DNA from: Acanthacorydalis orientalis | Taxonomy: Eukaryota > Arthropoda > Insecta > Megaloptera > Corydalidae | Length of the DNA stretch: 64,000 bases | NCBI GenBank assembly: GCA_034766995.1 | Contig: CM068317.1 | Coordinates: forward strand, 13,862,755-13,926,754 | Direction: 5' to 3' | Shown here: positions 37,629-47,655 of the stretch, piece after piece | Position numbering within the stretch: the first letter of the stretch is position 1 | How the letters are laid out: each line of letters starts with the position of its first letter | Translations under genes and position numbers: made by a program | Notes under the pieces: generated by a model | What the model saw: the letters and a program-made list of their open reading frames with translations, nothing else | Told to the model about the DNA's origin: nothing | Database searches by the model: none

Positions 37629-38473
37629 CGACACGCAAACCGAAAGCACCGAAACCGAAGAAAGAGACAGCGAAAGGCGGTGCCGTGAAATCTTCACCGA
37701 AAAAAGCTGCGCCGAAAAAGAAATGAGGAGCGACGACGTCCATCAGTCGTCATCATCATCATCATAGTCGATGCTGTCGTCGTCGTCGTATTCGTCACGT
37801 ACCAAACGACGACGACGACACGCAGTCACTGTCGTTTACAACGGTCAGTACGAAAATGACGACGACGATGACCGCCACCATTCTTACAATGTCGACGAAT
37901 AATATATATGAAATATTTACATCGACAGATATCAATATATCTGTCACGGCGGCTAAGAAAACTGCAGCCGTGAAGAAATCGCCAGCGAAATCGAAACCGA
38001 GCAGTCTGTCTAAAGCGAAGAAAGCGGCGAAAGGACCGATATGCATACCGAAAGCACCGAAACCGAAGAAAGCGACAGCGAAAGGCGGTGTCGTGAAATC
38101 TTCACTGAAAAAAGCTGCGCCGAAAACAAAGTTATTTGTATTATGATCGAAGACAATCGTTGATATCTGTCGATGTAAATATTTCATATATATTATTCGT
38201 CGACATTGTAAGAATGGTGGCGGTCATCGTCGTCGTCATTTTCGTACTGACCGTTGTAAACGACAGTGACTGCGTGTCGTCGTCGTCGTCGTTTGGTACG
38301 TGACGAATACGACGACGACGACGGCATCGACTATGATGATGATGATGATGATGATGATGACGACGTCGTCGCTCCTCATTTCTTTTTCGGCGCAGCTTTT
38401 TTCGGTGAAGATTTCACGGCACCGCCTTTCGCTGTCTCTTTCTTCGGTTTCGGTACTTTCGGTTTGCGTGTCG
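37629..38473. repeat. Large palindrome: two arms of about 310 bp, 224-bp loop
   Basis: The left arm (37629-37935) and the right arm (38160-38473) are inverted copies. They differ by a few substitutions and by the number of trinucleotide (ATC/GAT and GAC) repeats. The arms share ACACGCAAACCGAAAG at the outer edge and CATCGACAGATATCAA at the loop edge. The loop holds a third, directly oriented partial copy of the outer arm sequence (coding for PKPKKATAKGG). Base composition is far GC-richer than the rest of the window. Confidence 0.93.
37856..38146 (+). CDS. Lysine-rich basic ORF in the palindrome loop, virus-like
   Basis: 96 codons. The N-terminal third is encoded by the left arm and is Thr/Ile-rich. 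The rest is Lys/Ala/Pro-rich (KKTAAVKKSPAKSKPSS, then KAPKPKKATAKGG), like histone H1 tails or the basic DNA-binding proteins of large insect DNA viruses. No globular domain is seen. The same lysine-rich module is encoded in both arms, so three copies exist within 0.85 kb. Whether it is expressed is unknown, and the viral link is inference from composition only. Confidence 0.4.
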   Translation: MTTTMTATILTMSTNNIYEIFTSTDINISVTAAKKTAAVKKSPAKSKPSSLSKAKKAAKGPICIPKAPKPKKATAKGGVVKSSLKKAAPKTKLFVL

Positions 38474-38573
38474 AAGTCTGCGCGTCATCGCCGACGCGCA
38501 CTACTTCGTTCGGAACGATACTCTGCATAACGATTTTCGGATCCCCACACTCTGCGAGTTTGTGCGTTGTCAA
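38376..38573 (-). CDS. Lysine-rich ORF copy on the right arm
   Basis: 65 codons on the minus strand. A non-basic N-terminal half (MTTHKLAECGDPKIVMQSIV, encoded outside the palindrome) is followed by the lysine-rich module (RKPKVPKPKKETAKGG) and an all-lysine end. This copy has unique 5' sequence, so it may be the source gene from which the left arm and loop copies derive. Function unknown. Confidence 0.4.
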   Translation of the reverse strand: MTTHKLAECGDPKIVMQSIVPNEVVRVGDDAQTSTRKPKVPKPKKETAKGGAVKSSPKKAAPKKK

Positions 38574-38693
38574 GCTCGCACTCTGGACGGCCGGCCCGAA
38601 TCTATCCAGAACGCACTGATCAAAACTCTCGGCGTATACGACCCGTCCAACCCGTGGTACCGCTACAGGCGGTCGAAGCTACTGGCGTTGTGA
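38541..38693 (+). CDS. Open frame fragment right of the palindrome, possibly viral
   Basis: 51 codons open to a TGA, with well-mixed amino acids (TLDGRPESIQNALIKTLG, then YDPSNPWYRYRRSKLLAL at the end). The codon use is GC-rich, unlike host genes here. No start codon lies in this frame, so it looks like the 3' end of a truncated gene. Not recognised. Confidence 0.35.
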   Translation: MPTLCEFVRCQARTLDGRPESIQNALIKTLGVYDPSNPWYRYRRSKLLAL

Positions 38694-38727
38694 TGGGTAC
38701 ACCTCCACTTTCACTGACGAGAACTGG

Positions 38728-38997
38728 TCACGGCCCGGGTTGCGGGTCGCGGGCAGCGGGCTTCTCTCGCACCCTGAGCCTACTCCCCCCCCGGATCACT
38801 GCCGTGTAACTATAATAAAACAAAGCTCGAATTAGTACCGTCCGCTCTCCTCGATACGATTGTTCGTGACGTCGCAAGAGCGACGTTTTATATCCATGAG
38901 TAATAGGTCCTTGTACCTCACACTCAACATACTTGAGGCGTCTTTCCGCTGGCACAACATGATCGATTATCGGCAGCATTTGTTCTAACAACAACAA
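38728..38997 (-). CDS. GC-rich ORF of 89 codons, origin unknown
   Basis: Starts MLLLEQMLPIIDHVVPAERR and runs in GC-rich codons to 38728 on the minus strand. It overlaps nothing on the host map. Three roughly 50-bp tandem units lie immediately upstream of its start (39005-39155). It is placed tail to tail with the frame at 38541-38693. No recognised domain; viral or transposon origin is inferred from composition and company only. Confidence 0.35.
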   Translation of the reverse strand: MLLLEQMLPIIDHVVPAERRLKYVECEVQGPITHGYKTSLLRRHEQSYRGERTVLIRALFYYSYTAVIRGGSRLRVREKPAARDPQPGP

Positions 38998-39004
38998 ACT
39001 AATA

Positions 39005-39155
39005 GACGCATAAAATTAGTCGATTGTATTTGACAACAAAACTATATTCATACGCATAAAATTAGTCTACTGCATTTCTTCAAACAACAAACTATATTTA
39101 TACGGTTAAAATCAATCTATTGTATTTGTATTTGACAACAAATTAAAAATAATAC
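39005..39155. repeat. Three imperfect tandem units of about 50 bp
   Basis: Each unit contains a variant of CATAAAATTAGTC followed by TTTGACAACAAACTATAT, starting near 39005, 39053 and 39102. They lie directly upstream of the minus-strand frame at 38728-38997 and at the right edge of the GC-rich island. Confidence 0.8.
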
Positions 39156-39272
39156 AAGACTTTTGGCCAAAGTATAAATGTACGCTGGTGACAGCGGCTA
39201 AAAATCAATCAAGATCGACAATCGGGCACCGAAGGGAACCGTTCTGGCAACCAACGCTCGAGGGATACGACA

Positions 39273-39343
<71 letters not shown>

Positions 39344-39345
39344 CC

Positions 39346-39517
39346 AAGGAATATGAAAAGACCGAGAAAGAGACCAATGAACAGATGGGATAAGGATATT
39401 AAAAACTTTCTTGGAAAATTGTGGAAAAGAGAGGCACTGAATCGAACAAAATGGAAAATCATGGAAGAGGCCTTTATCCAGCAGTGGATTAACAGGGGCT
39501 GAAGATGATGATGATGA

Positions 39518-39520
<3 letters not shown>
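39346..39520 (+). pseudogene. 5'-truncated RTE-like retrotransposon end
   Basis: Encodes the C terminus RPMNRWDKDIKNFLGKLW ... EEAFIQQWINRG and a stop. A (GATGAT)n tail follows and runs into TA repeats (39521-39555). The end matches 8003-8080 in reverse. A (TA)n tract (39274-39340) abuts the left side. A dead-on-arrival insertion. Confidence 0.88.
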
Positions 39521-39559
<39 letters not shown>

Positions 39560-39560
<1 letters not shown>

Positions 39561-41510
39561 AAATTATTTATACCCGAGATATAGGACATTGGTTTATAGA
39601 AAGAGACGTGCCTGAATACTTATGAGCGGTAGTGTATGTCGATTAATTTAATCAGAGAAGACCGTTGGATAACAAAGTGGTACTAGTGCAAAACTTAGAT
39701 TTCATAAAAAAATAGACCATGTCATATACATTTTGAATGATAGAAAAATGTGTATTGGCTAAGTGTTTAGACTGCTTATAGCACTGATCTAACATCGTGT
39801 AACTTTCAGTTATTCCCAACATTAAACTTAATTTCGAATGAAGAACAATGAGGATGATTATGTTGGAAACACCCACACTATTTAAAATATTTTATTTTAA
39901 TTTTTCTTCCTTTTTTTGTTTATCCTAATATCTCAGACCATTTAAGAGTTATGGGATCCTGTGTAAGGCTTTTAAGTCACCTCTCGTCCATTTATTTTTT
40001 TACTGCTAGTTTATATTTAAGTACATTCTTATAATATATAACATATTTCATTATTGTACTTAAATTTCGAATTTTATTAAAGTCTGTTATATTAACAGAT
40101 TTTTTTTAATAACGTTTGTCATTTTCTTATAAATATTTTTATTGTATAAATGGTCTTAAAATGATATACATATAATTTAATATATTTTTTCCATTCATGA
40201 GGCATGCAGCATATTATTATACTAAAAATGTTTATTTTATGACGCGGAAGCTTAATAAGATTCACCGCCTCTAGTATTCAGTAATAGAACAAAATAGAGA
40301 CCATTTTGTATATTTCTAGTGATTGTATAAACAGTATAAAGAAGAACAATCTAATATTTTGGATGTAAAGAAGGAGAAGGAGAGAATACAAATTGTTAGT
40401 ATTAGAAAGTGTTAGATATATAATAATACATCAAGTAGTATATTCATAAGATATTTATTTTTGCAATTGGTATATTTTTAATAATAATTCATATGCATAA
40501 CTATTTAGTAAAATATGTAAATAGAATGAAAATGAATTAAACTTAATATATAGTTTACACTAATATGAATTTAAAGAATTTGATTAATTAATATATATTT
40601 GTGTTACATAAGAATTAGTCCATAACAAATATTTCCGTCATAAAAGTAGCATTTAAGTCGATTTTATGGTATTATGTTTGACTCATATCGAATACACATA
40701 TTTCATAAGTTAAATTTGTAAAAAAAATCATTAAATAATAATTATTACTGTTCAATTGGAAAAATATTTTTTCTATATTTGATGTTATGAAAAATTTGTG
40801 TACTTGTTAATAAATATTTTTGTATTATTTCAAGTTCAGAAATGTAATTAGGAGAAATCTCAGTTTGTAATTTACTATTTCAAACATTATAATAACAGTA
40901 GCAAATTGAACAAATGTCTTAAAAGAAATTAAATAAAATAAGAGAAGAGTTCATGTAAGATAGACTTTTAAAAATTCACATGAAAGTATTAATTATTAAT
41001 GTATTTCTAAATAAATGTTTTTATAGAACAAAATATATTTTGAGAATATAAATTAATTCTAGAGTACGTTTTAAAGTGAACGTATGATAAAATACGTGAT
41101 ATTTAATGAAGTCAACTACACCATATCCAGTATGACATCAATTCTTGCAACTTTTTGAATACTATTGTTTGTTTATATTGTTGTTTCATATGTGTGCAAC
41201 AGATTGAAGAAGTAACTCTATAGATTGAATCACTGTACGTTTGAACTGTCTTTAAAGTTTTCTATTTATAAATCAATTATTATTAGTAGTAAAATTATTA
41301 ACAAATTTGTTTTTTGTAAACACCGATTTCTTGCCGAAAAAAGTTGAACAGATTATTTTTTTTTAATATTTTGAAAATGTATCTAATTTCAGATTTAAAT
41401 ATAATATATTGATTTAATTTTTTTATGACTGGTAATTGTAATTATTTGATTGATACAACATATATTTTGTTTGTTTGTTGCAAGAAATGAGGTCGCACTA
41501 TATAATGTCT
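39560..41510. other. Gene-free AT-rich DNA downstream of PPO copy 2
   Basis: No exon, RNA or mobile element that I can support. The 3' untranslated region of PPO copy 2 must lie at the right end, but I could not fix its polyadenylation signal. Confidence 0.5.
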
Positions 41511-44500
41511 TTAGCGTGCACCGGGACTTCCACGAACAACAGTACGTTCGGTGAATCTGATGGTTAAATCTTGAATACGCATATTTGGTGTGACAAATTG
41601 TTGAATAGTGTCGACTCCATCACGCGGCATACGGTCGAATGGATATCCCATGGATCTGCGATCGGGATAACGCCTGTCCTTGATACCGCAATAACTTTCA
41701 GCGTCATTGCAAGGACCGGTCGTATCTTGTTCAACCTAAACAAACGTACCGTATGATTTTTAAAAGGTTCGCTACGTTCGAAAAGAACGAAATATGCGTT
41801 ACTTACACTATCATCCATGATGTTCGAAATCATCACGAACAGTGTGCACGGGAAGCCTTCAGGACTTCCTTTAGGAACCAACATATGTTGTGGCCATCCA
41901 CAACCGCAGAAATTGAATTGTTCAAGTTCCTCTCCGCCCACTGGTCTGCTCAGGTCGAGGTTACGGAATGTACGTTCGAATGGAATAGTAACAGATGATT
42001 GGTCGGAGCGACGTGTAATTGTATTCGATCCAGGGGTCACTATAAAATAATATAACAATTTAAATTGAATCGATCGATTTACCTGTGTATTTATATTAAC
42101 TGTTTAATATCATTTTGTTCGGTATGTTAAGTTAGGTGTAAACTTTCTTACAGTTAACACGGAATTTATCCATTTCGACGAATAAAAGTCTCTGGTCCTT
42201 GAATAACATAGGTAGACCTCTCTCGTCGTTTTTGGGACTAATGAAAATACGGCATGTGCCGGATCTAGCAGCGTTCGCTGTATTTTCAACTTGGATGCTG
42301 AAATAAGTTTAGTGTAAATATTTTAAGTATGAGCGAAAATCAATAAGTAAATTTATTTTTTTCAATTTTCAATATGTAGAAGTTAAAGTGATTGGTGGGT
42401 GTGATAGAGGTACATATTTAATATATTACATTGGAGTAAAAATAATTGCGTGTTTTACGTATCGAGTATAAAGATGTATATATGAGTTGAAAATTATATT
42501 TATGAATCAAAATAAAGACCACTGGCCTGCACACATTTCTCCCAACGGGAAACCAGTTTGTTTATTCCAACAAGATAGAATTTCGGAGTCCTGGAATTAA
42601 CGAATTCATAGAAAGCGCTTTGAGCTGATACTTGATATTTAAAAACCTTCTCTCGTAGGAAATTACTCAAGTGTTTTAAAAAAAATGATAATCTGTCGGA
42701 GACAGGTCCGAAGAATAAGATGGGTGAGGTAAAGTTTCATAACCCAGTTCATTTTATTTTTTTAAAAATCATTTGTGAGACGTGTGGTCGGGCGTTGTCA
42801 TGAAGAAGAATTGGTCCTCTTCGATTGAGATGAATTCTGGCCGTAAACGATGCAACTTCTCATGCATTTTTTCAATTTCCTGACTGAATATTTTTCTGCT
42901 GTTATTGTTTCACCAGGGTTTAAGAAGTTGTAGTGAATGATGCCACTTTCCGACTGCAAAAAAGTGACCATAATCTTTTTTTCATGGAGTTTCGATTTAG
43001 GAAACTGTTCTGGTGCTTCCTCTCGGTCTAGCAGCTGTGATGAACGTTTTCTATTTTTGTAGAGAATCCTCTTTTCATCATATGTGACAAAGCGGTCAAG
43101 AAAGGAATCATTTTTGTTTCGAAAAAGAAGCGCAGAGCAAACTTCGTATCGTCGAATTGCTTGATGTTCGTTTAGTTCATACGGCACCCATTTATCCAAC
43201 TTTTTCGTTTTTCCAATTAGGCTCAAATATCGGACAACTGTTGAATGATCAATATTGAATTATTTTGCACCTCTTTAATTGTTTGGCGTGGGTCCGCTTC
43301 AATAATGGTTCTTAAATTATTATTCTCTATAGTTGAACTACATCCACGACCCTTTTCATCATCAAGGCTTTCGTTTCCATTACGAAATTTTTGAAACCAG
43401 TGTTGAGCTGTACGTTCACTAATTGACTCTTCGCCAAAAACAAATTTGATATTTTGGCAGTTTCTGTTGCTGTACGTCCCAATTTAAACTTGTAAACAAA
43501 ATCGCGCGAATTTTCTTTTCTTCCATGACTAATTTAACAAGTTATATCCAACAAAACTAAAGAATGAAAACAGTAGACATAAGCTGAAATCAGTAGTGTT
43601 AATTTCATTGTTTACAACGATGTATCACATGACTATAACAAAACATAAAACGGTAACTAGAAAAATCGGCGCCAAATTTAAAATGATCAAAGCCGCAATT
43701 ATTTTTCACCAACGTAATATTGTACAATGGAATCGTCATGTGATATACCAAGGAGCTAAAAATATTGCATGAAAACAACTTATATTGATCGTATCATTGA
43801 AAGGAGGCAAAATTTCTAAAAATATCTTCATTATTTGTATTAAAAGACAATCGCCATCACTTTTTTCGACTTATCGTTGTTCCGACTTTTTTTAACATGG
43901 AAGACTAGGATTTTCTCAGGCGTTTGAGTCTCATTTATTCTCTGGAATATAATGGACCATTCATGCCTTTTATTCGGTCTGAGGAGAGATCAACCAATGA
44001 CTACGTCTCCAGATTACAGTTTTACTAGTTTCAGCTCTTTTGCTATGATAAATTTTACAATAGATATGGTAACTACATCGAAAATTAGACTGACAGTGAG
44101 TGTAATTAAAACCAAGTGTAACTCAGTTTAACTTGATTTGTATTGAAAAGCTGAGAAATATGTTATGTCCCAAATTTCGCTAATAATTTATTAATTAAGG
44201 TTAAAAATATGATTGTATCCGTACTTTTATATTCGAAAATTCAATATTTTTTCAGTTTTGAACTGTTAGGTCACTTGAGTTTTCCACTATCAGTTCGGTG
44301 CTTGTGTTAGCTTCAGGTAGCTTTTAATTAATTTAGAAACATATTTTCACACAGTTACAATCTATCCGAAGATATCACAAGTACTTACAATGAATCTTGG
44401 AAACAGGTAACAATAAATAAGATAGAGGATTGTAATTTATCAATTAGTAACGCTGTAAAATATTCAATTTAAGTAGAAATATATATATATATATATATAT

Positions 44501-47500
44501 AATAGATATATTTACCTGTAACTAAATGCAGTATGCTGCAAGTGAGTGAATCTTGCATAAACTGTTCCACGTGGCGTAAAGTCCATACCTCGAGATAATT
44601 CCACATCACTTTGCTGCCAGAAAGTATTAATTACATTACTTTGACCTCCTTCGGATGAAACAGCCACCGTTGAAACAGTGATTCCAGGATAGTTCAGCTA
44701 TGAAATGTCATTACTTATAAATTATTTGTTTTCATTACAATATTCTTATATGCATTTGTAAATTGTGTATTTGATTCATGATAAAATGATCATATTGTAT
44801 AATATTTTATTCATTATTTAAGAGGTTATGCTACTGTTCAATGCCAAAAATGTAATTTTCACTCAAGAGAGTTTAACTAAAAAAATCTCTTATTAACAGT
44901 GATTAGTAATATGAAAATTTCGTTCGTCTAGAGAATCTTATGAAAAATATTCATGTCGAATATATTACTATTTGATTTTGAGATATTTTGTACACTGTTT
45001 AGAAAAACACAGTTTTAAGAAAAACGTCAAGTAAGTAAATAATAACTTTCTAATTATTGCTAGCGTTTTTCTCGAGAAAAAAGTAAAATTTGTTTTTCTC
45101 ATTTCTCCATGAATTTATTTTGTGAGAATCGATATTGAAATTATTCTTGTTTTTATCAACAATTTGAACGGTCAATATTTACTGTTTTTATTGCAATACA
45201 TGGAAAATTTATAAATATAATTTTATTTATAACTTCTTAAGTATAAACATACTTTTTCTGTAGCATTTAAAAGTAATATTTATTGAAAAATGTTTCATTA
45301 TTTCTGAAATTTTATTCAAATAAAAATTCGTAGGTAATTTTAAAGCCGTACCTGTTGAATACGCTATGTTTTTTGAAAAATTATTTCAAAGTTGAACAAT
45401 AAACACAGTAAATTTTGTCTTGCAATCATTTTTTCATCCACATATTGTATTTTGTGTTAGAATAATAAATAAAATATATGAATTCGGTATTGAAGAGTGA
45501 TATTTCATTAATATATAACCTTTTCAAATGAATTTAAGCCGGCAAATGTTATTTATATATTGTATGAGAGTTTTTGAGATTTCTCGAGAAATAAGAGGTA
45601 AATTTTTCTTTTCTCAAGAAATAAAAACTATCGAGAAATCTTAAACAATAATTATTGCGAATGCGTATTTATATGGAGATGGCGTCTTCGTTACAATGTT
45701 AAAATGGAGAATAATATAATTTTTTAAATAAAGTCTTATATGTATCTATTGTTTATATTAAATTATTTTTATTGACATATTTTCGAGAAATAACTCTTAT
45801 TAACATATTTACACGTTTGTTATTGCGTGTTTTCGTGCATTTCTTTTCTTAAATAAATAAATAAATTTGATATCAGTCTACACAATACTACTACAAATGT
45901 TAGTGAACCAATTGATGTAAAAATAAGTTTTTTTGAAGCATTTTCACTTACTTGGGAAACGGGATAACGTGGAATAGTCGATTTGTAATTTTGGAAAATA
46001 TCATCAATAAACGCATGCCAACGGTAAAACACCGGATCTCTCATTGCCGTAGCAGAATCTCCCATCACACCGAAAGACTCCAAGTGTCTGTGGTCTGGAT
46101 CATGAACGTATGAAATGAACACATGTCCCATATTGTGCATATCACCGTATAAATTTCTGTTTGGCGAGAGGATACTCGATTCGATCATATTTCCTAATAC
46201 ATCAATACCTCCGGTTTCTGTCAGTTCGATATTTTCACCTCGTTCCTGTTACACAAAAGCATGTTTATAATTTCAATTTTTTTTATTGATATCGTGCTTA
46301 ATAATAAGATCATTCGTACTTACACTTCGAGCAAATCCAGAATGGATAGCATCGAAAATTCTGTCTCTCCACCTAATTACGTCATCGACATCTTGTTTGA
46401 TCTGATCGACTTCCCTGTTCAAATCTCGGAGTGTTGCATTAGCAACACGCGATGGCCAGCCACGACTTGCAACCAAACTGTCGAGTTTTGGGAAGTATCC
46501 TTCTTTGATCGGTTGTTTCAGTTCGACTAATCGTTCAACGCGCTGCAACTTATTGGACATACGTTCGAAATTGTATCTGGAATGTATAATTTCAAGTTAT
46601 AATTAACACTTTGAATGGCGGACCAATTTTATATGTCTTTCCCAAGACGCCATAACGAATTTCTTATTGTGCGATACATATTATGCTACAATATAAGTAA
46701 AGTTGAACTGTATTATCAAGTTTTATGCATTTATCTTAGGGGGGGTCATCGGTGACCCCCGTAGCGCTGGATGACGCTTCGATGTTTTATGGAGCATTAA
46801 TTTTTTTACATCATTGTAATAACGATAATAATATTGAAAATTTCAAAAGTGTTACCATTTACTTGAATTATGTGTTTTACTAATCTTGGCATCGTTGGTC
46901 ACCGATAAACGATGACCAACGATGCTACAGACAAGTTGAATGCCGGTCACCGGTGAGCCTCACTGCGTCCAACGTGTTAAATTATTGCAATGTAATTAAG
47001 TTATAAGAAAATACAAATCATTTGCTATTAGGTAACATATATTGTGAAACAATCAAAACAGTTTTCCGAAGATAGTTATATTTAATATTACCTAGCGATG
47101 ATTTGTTGATGCATGTAATAGAACAACTCTCCACGCCTGTCTTTAGCAACGATGTTACGTGCAGCTTCGAAGGGATAAACTAAATGCCAATGCCAGTGAT
47201 GGAGGTTGATACCCAGATCTTCACGGAAGTAAGCGACGCGATGCTCTTCTTCTCTGTCACTTGCGGTGTAATCTCGAGGAATTTCAATTGGTACCTAAAA
47301 ATAAGAAGTGAATAAATAATTTTTAAAGTGAAACTTCTTCTTCAATCGTTATGCCTCACGAAACCCGGCTGCAATTTTGTTCATGACGAACGTGCAACGG
47401 AAGTCACGCATATCGTTTTTTTTTCGATATACATATATACATACACACATTCATACATACATATATATATATATAACATAATTAGTATATGTATATCGTA

Positions 47501-47501
47501 T

Positions 47502-47541
<40 letters not shown>

Positions 47542-47566
47542 CATAATTAGTATATGTATATCATAT

Positions 47567-47655
<89 letters not shown>

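Noticed and set aside
37856..38146. Host histone H1 gene
   Set aside because: There is no globular winged-helix domain, the basic module is only partly encoded, and copies lie in palindrome arms. Composition alone does not make a histone.
37795..38187. 130-codon Phe/Val-rich frame opposite the lysine-rich ORF
   Set aside because: It is the antisense shadow of the palindrome's basic-protein coding sequence and of the CGA repeats.
43860..44480. Possible additional element in PPO copy 2 intron 7
   Set aside because: I searched for terminal repeats and transposase motifs on both strands and found none.
46741..46760. Riboswitch or bacterial-type terminator hairpin
   Set aside because: The hairpin lies inside a TTAA MITE in a eukaryotic intron; such regulatory RNAs are not expected.
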